Positions 47,811 through 59,831 are shown, counted from the first letter of the stretch. The stretch: DNA of 64,000 nt from Amylostereum areolatum (GCA_012932865.1 SAXG01000035.1:392748-456747); one strand, 5' to 3'. A program made the numbers and translations. The notes: a model not told the origin generated them from the letters alone.

Positions 47811-49649
47811 ATGGATTCTGCCCTGTTCAACCCGTACACCTATTCGGAGAGCGACGACGACATATCCATCGGAGGCGTCCCAGCAGGGGCCATACCGCCA
47901 CATAACGCTTTGCTCTTCTCACCTCCTCCTCCCGCCGAGCCATCGCTCGGTCTGTTGTGGGACGACGCGCCATCAGGCCCATCGCATCTTACTGCACCAG
48001 AGTCCATCTTCATACACCCCGTTGCCCCTCATATGCCCTCCGCGCCACTAGTCACCGTCCCGGACGTCGTCCTCACCACACCTCTGCTCACCCGCGAATA
48101 CTTCAATCCTTACGACACCCCGGTACCCATATCGCCCTTCCTCCCCTCGGACGACCAGGGCCCGATTCAACCCATCCACACACGGCCGTCACCAGCCTTT
48201 CCTTCACCGGGTCGCTGCGCGTATATGGTCTTCTCGAGCGTCACGAGGACAGGATACGGGAAATATACCACCATGGAGGATGATGACAGTGTTCTACAAG
48301 GCGTTGAGGGGGTCGTGCTCGCGACGGAGGTCTCGCCGACGCCAGAAGAAGAGAGACCGAGTAGCCTACCGCAGGACCCTCAAGAGGAGAGGACGAGCCT
48401 CAAGAGGCGGCTGAAACGTCGCTGGAGTCGACCGAAGCGGAATTCCGAGGCGGAGGCGGATACGAGGAGACGGTCGTCGGTCTTGGAGACGATAGCGCGG
48501 CTATGGCCTAGTGAGTGCTTGGACTTTGGCGCACGGACGGGCGCTGATTCTTCTCTTGCAGAGTCATTGCCTAGCCCTGCGAGACGGTCCAGACCGGCGC
48601 CGTCACGAACCAACGCTTCCCCCACAGAAGAGCGCAATGGAGCACCTCCGCTGAGCATCGGCAGCCATAGGTCTCCAAGTCCCCGTCGTCCTTCAGAGCC
48701 TTTGAATCAAGGCGAATCGCGACCATCAACTCCTCCGTTCCCAAGGCCAGAAGATTGGACAGAGTTCGGGAATTTCGCGAGGCCATGCATAGCAAACGTG
48801 TGGGTCGACAACATCCGTAAGCCCCCGTCTTTTCGTTCGTCCACACCCGATTCTTATTGGCCCCTTTGGTAGATCTACATCCCAACGTGAACACCAACCG
48901 TAGTCCGGAAGAGATCATCGCGAGCCTCGTCTCAACGGACGAGGACCCCACCCGCCATATCTACCACCCCGAGAACTGGGTCGTCGGAACCAAAGTCACA
49001 TCCCCCCTCTATAAAATCCCACCCCGACCCGCTCCCTGGCCAGCGCCGACCCCATCCCGCCCGCTCCTGCGCCGCCCAGCTAATACCTACACCCTCAACC
49101 CCAACCTGCTTGCGTACTGGCCGTACGGGAACTCCCAGTTCTGCTGGGACGTGAGCACGTCACCGCGGTTCGCCAAGGTGAACCAACAGATCGGGGCGTC
49201 CATCGTGGACTACATGGGCATCGCGTCCGACTTTGGCGAGCCCGCCACGTTCCCGCTCGCCCCCGCCGTCCGCATCGTGCGTTGGGCGGACGACGGCATG
49301 CATTGGTGGCCGTGGCCGTGGCCTATCGAAGTGTGCAATTCGGAGGGCGTGTTGGTAGGGGGACGTATTGCATGCGGTGTACGCGAACCTGGGGGAGCTG
49401 CTGAGCAGGGAGGAGTGGGCTGCGCTCGGGCAGAGACGGCGGGAGGCGGTGACGCGTGTGTGGAAAAGGCGAATCGAGGGTCAGCTGCAGGATGCATTGG
49501 CGAGAAGGCGGGCGGGCGAACATTGGGAGAGCTCCGGGGTGGACGGCGCGAGGCGGTTCGACCTGCTGCTGGAGAATCGGTATTTTCGGGGACTGGATGT
49601 CGCGCCGGACGGAGAAGGTTGGCTCGTGCACTTCGGTCCGCCTCCCTAG
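47811..49649 (+). CDS. DUF6699-type protein, frameshifted
   Basis: Basidiomycete-specific family of unknown function. ATG at 47811 (MDSALFNPYTYSESDDDISI). Introns at about 48511-48561 and 48817-48872. The N-terminal half is disordered, S/P-rich with a basic block (LKRRLKRRWSRPKRN). The conserved C-terminal domain begins near LNPNLLAYWPYGNSQFCWDV, then FPLAPAVRIVRWADDGMHWW, PWPIEVCNSEGVLVG, then DVLHAVYANLGELLSREEW, and ends RRFDLLLENRYFRGLD with WLVHFGPPP. One extra G in the GGGGG run 49358-49362 breaks VLVG from DVLHAVYANL; removing it restores a continuous domain. The family name is from memory of the domain pattern. Cellular role unknown. Confidence 0.7.
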
Positions 49650-52600
49650 GGCTCCCTAGGGCCCTAAGCCTGATGGACATACATAATGCATCCGCTCCCT
49701 TTCTGATACTTTGCCCTCGCAAGCTGCGTCGTCTGATCGATGCGCGTATATGGAAGGGGCGAACCTGTAGGTTGGCGGGAGAACGTGTGCGTGGCTGCCA
49801 TGGCGTTCTTTTCCATTTGCGCAGGCTGTCTCTCCGTTCGGCGTAGCGTGGTGTGGTTAGGGCCGTGGTGCCGAAGGGCGGATCTTGACTTCACGCCGAC
49901 TCTATCGTTGACTTCATTCCCATCGTCTCGACGCCCGAAAAGGATCGGCGTAAGCATGGGAGTGAGGGTTTTCCCCATAGACATGCTCCTTTATGCATGC
50001 CCACTTCAGACGTTCAGCTATTCCATTTCGTCGATGTCATTTTGGGCTTTGAGTTGCGACTTGCCCGCGTCGCGTCGCGTTTCCCTCTTGCATAGCTATC
50101 ATCTTTATTCTGTCGTCTCCGACTCGTGACTCATGTACGCCGCAAGAATCGAGTCATCGACTCGCCGTCGGACACGTACTAGAACGACATACGGTCGTCA
50201 ATAAGGGCAGTGGATGTTCGGAAGAGAAGAACATTGAGAGAAAACGGAAAACGTGGCTTCAACGTGGCTTGGGACGGTCCGAGTAAATGTCAACACAATG
50301 AAAAGAATGGGGCGAGGGTGCTATGAGAGTGTTACGCCAAATTCACGGACGTAGAAAAGTAGTCCACAAAGGGAACACTGGATGATCAATCATCAAGGAG
50401 ACGAGCAAGGGGCCTTCATGCACACTCCTCCGCCTCGCTCAAATTCGTCCAAAGTGACAAATAGGACAAGGGCCGCATGCGCGCGGTATTACGACGGCGC
50501 TGGCCAGGGAATATGAAAGGGAAAAAAAATCAGGCGGACATTCTGTGGCGAGCGCGAATCAGTAACTTAGTGTCGGCCCGAAGTAAGTTACCTTCGAGAA
50601 AGATGACCGCACCTGCGAAGGATATCTTCATATGAATGGCATACGGAGGGGTACAGACGTCTATGCTGCATACCTGCTGGCGTTCTATACTTATCTCCCG
50701 CACGTTCGGAGAACAAACGAACAGCTCCGTCATGATGTTTCGAAAATGAAGGGATATGGCACACTATAAACGCCCATGGGGTCCTGGTGGGGATTCAACT
50801 GTAAGTGGAATCTTGAAGCGTAAGAAGAGGGGCGTCTGGGCACGGGGTCGTGACAGGTTGCCGTCGACAGCGCCAACGGGGGGCTGAGATGCCGTTGTGC
50901 GTGTGCACGTCATGGTGCGTGGCGGGTCACTGCACGCACGGGGCGGCGTCTGCGTGCGCTGGGCGTGGCGCGCGACATATGTGCGTTCTGTTCGTAAAAT
51001 GATTAACGGGTCAGAGTCTGCCTGGAGGGTGCGGTGAATTCCTCGGGAGATACGGAGATAAAGATGGGTCCGAGGATCATCTGGGGACAAAGATAGCTAT
51101 GGGTTTGGCGCGCCGTCGGGGGTTGGGGTTTGGGTTGGGTTTGAGGCCTGCATGTGCTTGCGATCCACGCGCGCTCGCTTCGTCGACGACGAACCGTGTC
51201 TCGATGGTGTCACAGCAAGGAAGTAGATACCTGTGGATCCGGTAGTCTCAAACGAAAGAGCCTATTAGGCAGCCCGAACGAATGCTAGTGCATGCCGCCG
51301 AGATCGGGTTCCAAAGCTCGGGGTTCCATACACAAAGTGAAGGCCGAACGTACTAGTACAGCGTGCAAGAGACGTGTTCTTCTTGGTCGTACGACTTTCC
51401 GACGCCTGCCGAAAGTGTAAGTAAGCGCATACCTGCGAGGGCCGGCGGCGTACGTCTCCAAATCCAGTGTCGCCTGAGCAGCGCCAGACGCAAACGGAAA
51501 ACAACCAAAGCCACGGGCACCCCCCTACGTCCTTAGAACGCCCCGCGTTATCCGAAAAGAAAACCGAGGCCGGAATGACATAACACATTCGCCCTCGTGT
51601 GGTCGAGCCAAACAGCATGCCCCGTCGGACGCGGAAAAAAAATCGACATTGAGGCGCGGCCGAATGACACAGGGCCTGTCCACCCACGCGTTCTTTTACC
51701 CTCGCAAAGCCTCCGCGGACGTCAGACGCTGGTATCCGTGGTAAGGAATCGTACCGAACGGGTGAGGGCGTCGGTGTCGTTGAGAGATAAGATCCGGAAA
51801 GGCTATCGGACCGCATCGCCGGTGCGTGTGCGCGACTTGACTTTTTGCCAACGCCTCGAGAGGTTTGGACAGATTAACTCGGAGCCAGAGACCGAGTAGT
51901 GCCCACCGAATCGAGCGCGGAGTTCTTTGTACTCTATCCGGACACGGAACGTCGGGGTGCTGGGGAGGGGAACAGTCAATGGATATGTCGGGCAGCGTCA
52001 ACCCACGCGCACGCGCGGCGTCATATGATTTCTTTTCGTCTGCCAACGTCGCGGAGAGGGACTTGGACCTTGCAATCCTTAATATCGCTTAGCATTCGTA
52101 TGAAGTCTGTGATCCGCATTATTCACAGGATCAGCAAAGGGTACCCACCGCACGGCAGGCACGGCGACCGCAGACATGCAATGCTCACTGACAAGAATTC
52201 CCTTTGCCCTCTGCCCAGCGCGAGCGTCCTCGCGCGCGCCGTGCGCGCAATGACGTTTAATCTTAGAAATAGTGAGTAATAGAAGACGTAGGGAAGGGGG
52301 GGCGGGGTGGACACGGACGTACTTTTGAGTTTGTGCGAAGGGTACGATCAGAAGCTGACGGCAGGACGCGGAAGTGGGCGGACGAAGTCGGTGGTCATGA
52401 TTCCTGTGATAAAGGGTCGGCCCAGGACGCTGCGCTCGGACATGAGTTTTGTGGAGCTTCGAGAGCGCATCGCCGCATCGGACGCGGATCGTAGGACGAA
52501 GCTGTATGTCGGGAGGAGCGGGTCGTTGACGACGCGCAGCCCGAGGCCTGAGGAGCTCAGAACGTTCATAGCGGTTTAGCTCGTAAAGCTGCTGGGAGAT

Positions 52601-55232
52601 GAATATTGAATATGAGAACTAATAGACGGCGCACTCGGGCAGCAAGCCAGCTATCACAGATCAAAGTTGACTGATGCCGCGATATCGGATAAGGAGAGGC
52701 AGAGAATCAGGCGCGAACGCGAGCGTGAGCAGGCCCTCGTCCATCTGCCATTCGGAACGGGCTTTATCGATTCATTTCCGGGACGCGAGCGCGTGGCAAC
52801 GCACGCCGTGGAAGAAGGGCAGGAGGGCCATATTGGGAGACGGAGATGGTGGTAATTGGGAGTGGTGACCTGGGGAGCAGATGGTGGGATTCATTTGGGG
52901 AGTTTCACCGGTCGACGGGGCTCAGGGACTCGGAAGCTGTGGGGTGAGCTTGGATATACGCTTGACGAATTAACGGGGACTCACCTGTCAGTACGATCCA
53001 GAAAGGACGAGATGACGGTTCGCCGCCGAGGTCTGAAAAGAGTTTGAGGCGGAAATGGGAAACGGAACGGTGGTTGAGATGCAGTATTTTCTAGAACTGC
53101 GTACGGATATGAGGCAGACGTGCAGGTGGGGTAGTCGTGGAAGAGCACGAGAACTGCTATCTGTCCAGGGCGGCGGCCCCGACGAAGGTATGAAATGAAG
53201 TTCTAGCAGGAAATAGTTCGAGCGTATCGCGGCGTGAATGAAGAAGCCAACACTTTCTTCAATAGAGCAAGAGACGCACGTTGATATTGAATTGCGGACG
53301 TACTGGCACCGAAGAACGGCTAATCCAGCTTGATGATTAGTGGCTAGAACAAGACGATTTGGCTTGCGTATGCGGCCAGGATCGGCCAAAAAAATTCTTC
53401 CAATCAAACGACACTCGTAAGGAAAGTCGAGGAAGTGGTTATCGTAATGTAGCAATAGAAGGCGTGTGAAGGTGGACGGCAGGAGACCCAAGTTAATTAA
53501 GGAGACCGTCGACCAGCAGCAGGCGGGGACATTGACTGATTACGTCACATATTCCCATCACGTGGACGCGTCGCGTCCAGGCATTCCGAATTCCTCGAAT
53601 TCTTCTCTTCGTTCTGGTCACCTATACAACCATGTCTCCTTATCTCTCAAAAATATGCCGCTGGCTCAAATTTAATGCATTATAGCCTCTTAATGACGAT
53701 TGGTGTCCTGAAAACGACCTGAACAGCCTCTGGTAGCGGTCGCACAGCTCATGGAAAACACTCTCCGAACACCGGTTCGCATCGAGGCGTTCTGCGCTGC
53801 TCTTTATCCGCCATAGCATGCGATTATTATCGTGAATTAACATAGATATAGCTATGAGGTGGTGGGTGCTCTGCATATAACCTTTCATGTGCCCGGACGC
53901 GCTCAAACGCCGGTGCTTATTAACGTTAGCCCACCAGCACACAAAACGTTCCACCGTCTTCCTCGTCACACGATCGCCTTAGCGCAAGAATGTCTCCGAT
54001 GGCTTTCGGTATGAGCCATAAAATTATACCATGCTCAGACGGGTATCACCAATATCTGCGCACCTGTCCATTTCGACACGATCTTTCCCGTCAGCGATGC
54101 GGAGCGGCGGAGCGGCATCGAATCATACGAATTTATCGTTCCCATCGCTTCTCCTGTGCACTCTTTTTGGTTGCATTTTACCGATGATCCACGGAAGTGT
54201 ACCGTCAAAGAAGGACGTACAACAACGCTGATCTCCCGACCACCCGCCCGTCCTGGCATCCACTCCGAAGTTCCAATCGAGCAAGACTGACGCGCCCTTT
54301 CCCGGATCATACAAGATCACACACCGCCCTTTTGCGCACTGTTCCGAGCCCGACGTGCGCTCCACCACGTCCGGCGCGACACCCGATCTCTGCTGTCGAC
54401 AATGATCATCCGCGTCCGCATTTGAAAGAGCGTACCGCGAGCGACTAGTATCACAAGACGAATTTGCTAGATATCGACCGCGATTGCATCCTCCGGAACT
54501 TTTGGAACGTCCCATGCCTTTTCCAAGGGCCAAGACGAGGATATTCGGTCCGCTCGGCATGTACAGCAGCGCGGAGTCCTACGCAAGTGTGATGTCAGTG
54601 CGCAGCGGTGCAACGGCGACTCGCGAGAGCTGTGGCGAAGACGATGTATACGTCTCGACAAAACGCGATTAGAGTTGGAAGCTAAGATGTCCATTTTGCG
54701 ACATACTCCATAGAAGAACGGTGACGTTCTCGGGCGGGGGTTATGATCAAGACGAGAAAGGGTGGGGGCAACGTCGAGGCCCCGAGGCAAAGTTGGCGCA
54801 CCCCTCAGTCGGGCCCAGGTTTCTTATTCCGGACGTTACGTTGTTTTCGAGAGGGGGACAAGCGCCGAGCTTCGGAGCGTTGATTATTACATTTTCTCTT
54901 CTCGCCACCACCTCATTTCGCGATCTTTTCGTGCTCAATTCGCGCTCTTCATTCGCATTCACCGTCTGCGATCGTGAGGAAGAAACGAGAAGTTGGACGG
55001 GGCGCCGAGCAGAGTACGTACACGGTGCGCCTTGTGTTCTGTGGGAACTCACAGCATCACGCGTGTTCGCCTGCCTTTCGCAGAATAAAGCACAGAACGC
55101 CTTCTTTCCGCACAATCTGCCCCCCCGCTTTGCTTTTCTCTTTCCAGTTCCTTCTGCTCCTCGAACCCCCACCGCCCTGCCCTCTTGTCGACTTGTGAAT
55201 TTCATCAAATAAATTCCCGCCGCGCACCGACG
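49650..55232. other. long gene-poor stretch, several weak frames
   Basis: No family recognised over 5.5 kb. The better frames are: plus 52307-52579 (VIKGRPRTLRSDMSFVELRE, no ATG at its start); minus 53640-53969 (109 codons, charged, starts at GTG); plus 54514-54672, ending RESCGEDDVYVSTKRD, which resembles a C-terminal exon. DNA at 53.3-54.2 kb is AT-richer than its surroundings. The right end is the leader of the second HMG gene. Confidence 0.4.
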
Positions 55233-56723
55233 ATGGCCGACTTTGGTGCGTTTGCTTCTTTGCATCTTGCCGCCGGGAACTCATGTTCAACGTCGTGCGC
55301 AGACGACATGCCCCCGCTCGTCGACCGCCCCGCCTTTCTCTTCCCCGCCCAAGACGACATGCCGCCCTTCTCCCTCTTTCCCCACGACGATTTGCCCCCG
55401 CTTGTCGACCAGCCAGGCACGGACGATATGCCTCCGCTCGTCGACCGCCCCCCGCCCCTCACCATGATGACGTACACCTTCGGCCACGACCTCACCCCGA
55501 CCGCCTACGCAACCTCCCCCACCCGTTTCGAGATCATCCCAGAGGACGACGCGCCCCGCGTCTGCGCCCCCACGGACAGCGTCCACGGTGGCGTCACGCG
55601 CACCTCGCACGCCAAGAAGCGCGACGAGTCCTACATCCCCCGCCCGCCGAACGCCTTCATCCTCTTCCGCTCGTCCTTCATCAAGAGCCAGCAGATCCCC
55701 GGCAAGATCGAGGGCAACCACAGCACTCTCTCCAAGATCATCGGCATGGTCTGGAAGGGTCTTCCCCCCGACCAGCGCGAACATTGGGAGGCTCAGGCCG
55801 TCAAGGCGCTCGCCGACCACCGCGCGCGATACCCCCACTGGCGCTTCCGCCCCGCCGCGAACGCGATGGCCAAGGTCAAGGACGGGCCGCCGGAGCGCAG
55901 GAGGAAAAATAAGAAGAAGGAGAAGGAGGAAGCGGAGGGCGCAGGAGGGGCAAAGGGGGGTGCAAAGCGTGGAAGGGCGCGCGTGCAGAAGGATCGGTGC
56001 GAGACCATCGCGGGCTTCGTGTCCAAAGGCATGACGGGCGAGACCCTCGAGTCGGCGGTCAAAGCATGGGACGAGGGCACCAAGGCCGGCCAGGACGTCG
56101 TCGCGGAAGACATCAAAGTCGTTCAAGAACGTCCCTTCGTCGAGGGACCCAAGCGCGCTCAGACCCAGAAGAAGACCGTCCCCGGCCAAGAGAAGCGGTC
56201 CAAAGCCGAAACGGCGGCGGCGCAGAACGCGAGTGCGCTCAAGGCGCGCTCCGCCTCCCCCGCCGACGACGCCCGCTTCATGACCCCGCTCACGTCCATG
56301 TTTCGACGCTCCTCCTCCGTCCCCGTCCCGCCCCTCCCCCCGCTTTCCACCGCTTCGCCTTCCCACTCCATCGAAAGCCAAAGTCCCGCTTCGCCCTGGT
56401 CCGAGCGCCGCGGCTCCTTCTCCTCGACGTACGACGGCGCGTCGCCCGCGCTCGGCCTGGCAACCCTCACGAACGCCCAGTACGCGTTCTATGCGAGCTC
56501 GCCGCCCGGCAGCCCGTACAGCGCCGTATCCTCTCCGACCGACCTCAGCGCGCCCGGGAAAGACGCGTTCTTGTCCAACTCGAATTACTCGTCGCTGTAC
56601 GGCTGGGCCGGGGGGCCCGTCCCTCCTGCGGTGTACGGCGCTGGCGATGCGCTACTTGCGGCCCAGGCGAGTCAGGGGCTGTGGGCGTACGACGAGCTGG
56701 CGATGCTTCCCGCGTTCGCTTGA
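55233..56723 (+). CDS. HMG-box transcription factor, copy 2
   Basis: Single-exon gene, 496 residues, ATG at 55233 in a good context (ACGATGG). The HMG-box is at about 133-205: YIPRPPNAFILFRSSFIKSQ, then HSTLSKIIGMVWKGLPPDQR, then WEAQAVKALADHRARYPHWR. This is a complete canonical MATA_HMG-type box without the insert of copy 1. The N terminus contains four copies of an acidic DDMPPLVDRP-like unit (residues 24-73). A strongly basic ERRRKNKKKEKEE segment follows the box (about 218-235), then an S/P-rich tail ending LWAYDELAMLPAFA. DNA-binding regulator in the nucleus; targets unknown. Not a close duplicate of copy 1 outside the box. Confidence 0.9.
   Translation: MADFGAFASLHLAAGNSCSTSCADDMPPLVDRPAFLFPAQDDMPPFSLFPHDDLPPLVDQPGTDDMPPLVDRPPPLTMMTYTFGHDLTPTAYATSPTRFEIIPEDDAPRVCAPTDSVHGGVTRTSHAKKRDESYIPRPPNAFILFRSSFIKSQQIPGKIEGNHSTLSKIIGMVWKGLPPDQREHWEAQAVKALADHRARYPHWRFRPAANAMAKVKDGPPERRRKNKKKEKEEAEGAGGAKGGAKRGRARVQKDRCETIAGFVSKGMTGETLESAVKAWDEGTKAGQDVVAEDIKVVQERPFVEGPKRAQTQKKTVPGQEKRSKAETAAAQNASALKARSASPADDARFMTPLTSMFRRSSSVPVPPLPPLSTASPSHSIESQSPASPWSERRGSFSSTYDGASPALGLATLTNAQYAFYASSPPGSPYSAVSSPTDLSAPGKDAFLSNSNYSSLYGWAGGPVPPAVYGAGDALLAAQASQGLWAYDELAMLPAFA
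55302..55451 (+). repeat. in-gene repeat encoding DDMPPLVDRP-like units
   Basis: Four imperfect units of GACGACATGCCCCCGCT-like sequence within the N-terminal coding part of HMG copy 2: DDMPPLVDRP, DDMPPFSLFP, DDLPPLVDQP and DDMPPLVDRP. Possibly a transactivation or docking module. Confidence 0.7.
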
Positions 56724-58272
56724 GCGTGTGTACGGGGTGTGGCGTGGCAATGACGGGGCGCGATTCACGGACGGCGACCTCGTACACGCGTTCCCATGCT
56801 CGCGCAGGCGAATCATCACCCTTTCGTTCCTCGCCTCGTTTTTTCACCCTCTCAAATGCAGCAATGACTCTCGTGCGACCCAACTCAAATCTGTATGCGG
56901 CTCCTCATTGTCGCACCAAAACTGCCTACCATCTCTTTCCTTCCTTTCCTCGCATTCCACCCAGGTTCATGGCGAGGGCGCCGCCTCCATCTATCACCCC
57001 AATCAAGTCCCCAAATCTCGATGTCGGATTCTTTCTCCCCACCCCTTCTCCGTGCTCCCAATTGTAGGCTGCTTTGGGCATTCCCTCGTGCGTTACTTTG
57101 TCCGAGCCCGACGTCGCGCGCTTTATTTATGCTCTTGGAACCTGTTCGCGTGGACTCTCCCGGCCGTATGTCCCTCGTCTTGATCACCATCGCCCGCTTC
57201 CCCTCTTGTACGATAGCATCATATGTATCCCCTCGGCGCGTCCGCTCTGCCCCTCCAGACACGGATCCGCCGTGTATCTCGCCGATTTGTGTAGGATCCA
57301 TGTATGCCCCAGCCTCTGTTCTGTCCCTCTCGTGTACTTCTATGTCCCATCGGAATCACGCTCGCCTCTCCTCGTCTCGCCTCGTTCTCGTACGTACCCC
57401 TATGCACCTACCTCCTTCCTCTTCTCACCCTTATGATGCCCCGATCGCGTTCAATTCCCTGCCCAACAAAACCTTGTACATACACCCAGCGTCTCAGCCG
57501 CCTTCATGATATGCACATCATGCTTCCCATGCCTAACGCACTGCTCGCGGTTGCTTCTGGCCCTTCCCCCCCTTCGCTTCTAGCCCCCTCGTTCAAACCC
57601 GAGATGGAAGGACGAATCGCGCGCTGGTCCGCGGCGGGGTCGAGAGTCTGACTCACACAAGCGCGCCCTGGAGTTTTTTGTTCGACAGGTTTGGACGTGG
57701 ATTCGCCGGTGCGCTGGATGACTGTGGTGGGAGATCCTGCGCTGTAAATGGATCGAGAAGCTGGGGAGGCGCGCGGGGCACCCGGTGGAGACGAGGTTGG
57801 GGTCGGGGGATTTAGGATTGGTCCGGACGACAAGACTGGTCCTGTGAAGGGTAATTTTGGGGGGTGGTGTTTAGACTAGGGCAAAGGACGTCGAAGAGGT
57901 GGTCGAACTTTCTGCATGTCTATCGATGGATCTGTGGATGCTGTCTAGACGCGTGGAGGACAGCTTAAGGCCTAGGCAAGTCGTACTCAGTACTCAGTAC
58001 TCATCTTCAGACTGAGTCGATGCATAACAGCGTACCTTTTTACGAGGACCTGGCGGTCGAATGGATTGGACGGGCATTTGGAATGGTGCACCTCAGATTA
58101 TTGGCACGAACCCATACTAAATTTGAAGCCCACCTCCAATGCTTGCACGAACTCAGGACTTTCGTACGCCGTCTCGTACTCAACGCGACCATGTGATGAT
58201 TCTCACGCCCATTCTTTGTTCCCCTCCCCCCTCTGTTTCCCTTTCACCCATCTTCTTCTCGACACATCCACC
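56724..58272. other. intergenic
   Basis: No gene recognised; a TACTCAG tandem repeat at about 57984-58003. CT-rich plus strand after the HMG gene. Last non-subtelomeric spacer before the truncated MYND gene. Confidence 0.45.
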
Positions 58273-59232
58273 ATGTCCTCGCCCAACACCGAGAAACGAC
58301 CCGAAGTCCACCTCAGGACCGTCGTCTACGGCTCCTCCAAAGACGATCCTACCACAGATACCCGCTTCTGCGGCTACGACCAGCGGCGGCTCGAACTACA
58401 GCTCCATCCTCAGCTTCCTTCCGCCGGGATGAGCCCCAAGGATATCGATGCCTGGGTCGAGAGCTGGCTCTTCAAGCAAGGACAAGATCTTAAGCATACC
58501 CAGAAGTGGAGGTGCGAATTCTGCGGTGCGTCGTGTTTGATCGAAGGATATCGACGTCAGGTGCTATCGCGATGGGGAGGCTGACCAGTGGTCCTAATTT
58601 CAAGATCAACCTGCGAGGGAGACGTGCCACCTCTTTGCGTCGTGGATGCATCTCAACCCACCACACCTGGGCGTATATGTGCGTGACTCTCCCTGAGTGC
58701 CATATCTCCGTTGGCTCCCTTCTCCCTCGTCTTCGCATACTCATATATGAGTCGTTACCACGGTGTTGTAGGTCCACCACATGTGCGACACTGGTGGTAC
58801 CAACCCATGTGCCGTGAAGCTACGCGATTACATAGAAAAAGCGGCTCGTATGCCCTCCGATCTCCCCTCGCCTGGTCCAGCTGCTCGTACACGCCAGTTC
58901 CCGCTCGCCGCGAGTTGTGCAAAGTGCCATCGGGAGGCAACCGCGCATCAAGAGCTTCAGCGGTGTTCGAACTGCAAGCTTACGCGGTAAGTCCTTCTCC
59001 TGTCAAAGAATATGCTGTTATCCTGATGATAGTCACATTTCTTGGTGTAGCTACTGTGGGTAGGTCGATTTACAGACTTTCTCATTGCGTGACTTCTGGT
59101 CGGCGGGCTTAATGAAATGTCGTGATGCATAGGACACGCTGCCAGGAGCGGGATTGGAGGCGCCACAAGGCATTTTTCAAGGTGGTTAGCGATGTGAAGT
59201 GGGTGTGGGTAGAAGGACCCAGCGGTAGTACT

Positions 59233-59248
59233 GGGTTAGGGTTAGGGA
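59233..59248 (+). repeat. short telomeric tract at gene/retroelement junction
   Basis: About 2.5 TTAGGG units directly between the truncated MYND gene and the inner retroelement copy. Confidence 0.9.
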
Positions 59249-59250
59249 GA

Positions 59251-59269
59251 GCGTGTGCGAAGCACACGC
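59251..59269. repeat. terminal hairpin of inner element
   Basis: Perfect 8-bp inverted repeat GCGTGTGC/GCACACGC with a GAA loop, directly next to the telomeric tract; identical in the outer copy. Confidence 0.85.
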
Positions 59270-59340
59270 GATATATCTATGCTACGAGAGAGGGCGTGCG
59301 CGGGATGAGTGCGGCTTGGGGGGCCAAGTCGTTACCTACA

Positions 59341-59364
59341 CTTTCGCCTTTATAGGCTCTTCAG
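59341..59364 (-). ncRNA. hammerhead-ribozyme-like core, inner copy
   Basis: On the coding (minus) strand: CTGAAGA, a 3-bp GCC/GGC stem with a TATAAA loop, then GAAA, which is the CUGANGA-stem II-GAAA core of hammerheads. It is preceded by a TTAGTAATGCGCATTACTAA palindrome that could form helix I. A convincing helix III and cleavage triplet could not be fixed by eye. Confidence 0.5.
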
Positions 59365-59673
59365 ATCCCTTAGTAATGCGCATTACTAAAGCGACGCGGG
59401 TCGTACGACTTTTGCGTCGTTCCACTTTTGTCAATTGCTAAGCTTGATTTGTCGTCGGAGACGCGACTCCGGGGCAGTCCAGACCGTCGACGTCATATGT
59501 TGCGTCATAAGCGGCCTAAGAACACCGTGCCAAGACACCTAGACTCCGTCTCGGGCTATCTCAAAGCCGAAGCCGAGATGCCGAGCTGCCGAGCGTCTAG
59601 ACGGGCCGAAGCCAGCGCCAATACTCGGACCGGAACCCGAACCGGATCAAGTCGGGGCGGAGCCGCCGAAATG

Positions 59674-59697
59674 AGCGCCCGGGATTAGCCGGGCGCT
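59674..59697. repeat. 9-bp inverted repeat in element 3' region
   Basis: AGCGCCCGG/CCGGGCGCT with a 6-nt loop. Another 9-bp hairpin (ACCTAGGC arms around GAGGAAC) lies at about 59753-59779. Both recur in the outer copy. Confidence 0.7.
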
Positions 59698-59799
59698 AAG
59701 AACCCGTGACCGGACCATGCCGGGCCGGAGGGCGCTTAACTCGGATAATGCCGACCTAGGCGAGGAACGAGCCTAGGTCGGGTTAGTTATCATCCTACC

Positions 59800-59831
59800 G
59801 GTTAGGGTTAGGGTTAGGGGTTAGGGTTAGG
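59800..59831 (+). repeat. internal telomere-like tract 1, inner element
   Basis: Degenerate TTAGGG/TTAGGGG repeats inside the element; same position in the outer copy (62025-62057). Confidence 0.85.

Larger units (their letters stand above)
58273..59355 (+). pseudogene. MYND zinc-finger gene truncated by telomeric repeats
   Basis: ATG at 58273 (MSSPNTEKRPEVHLRTVVYG). Introns lie at about 58524-58605, 58680-58771, 58988-59050 and 59061-59132. They give KWRCEFCDQPARETCHLFAS, WMHLNPPHLGVYVHHMCDTG and then the MYND finger: CAKCHREATAHQELQ, CSNCKLTRYCGTRCQERDW, RRHKAFFK. The usual last Cys is Phe in HKAFF. Native sequence ends at about 59232 (WVEGPSGSTG). The frame then runs straight through TTAGGG-type repeats (reading LGLG) and retroelement DNA, stopping at 59355, so the true C terminus is missing. 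This is the last ordinary gene before the chromosome end, and the break was apparently capped by telomere sequence. Confidence 0.8.

Noticed and set aside
53640..53969. 109-codon minus-strand frame with charged composition
   Set aside because: Starts at GTG with a stop just upstream, no splice partner or family recognised; left as unassigned.
55287..56381. 364-codon minus-strand frame over HMG copy 2
   Set aside because: Antisense shadow; the HMG-box is on the plus strand.
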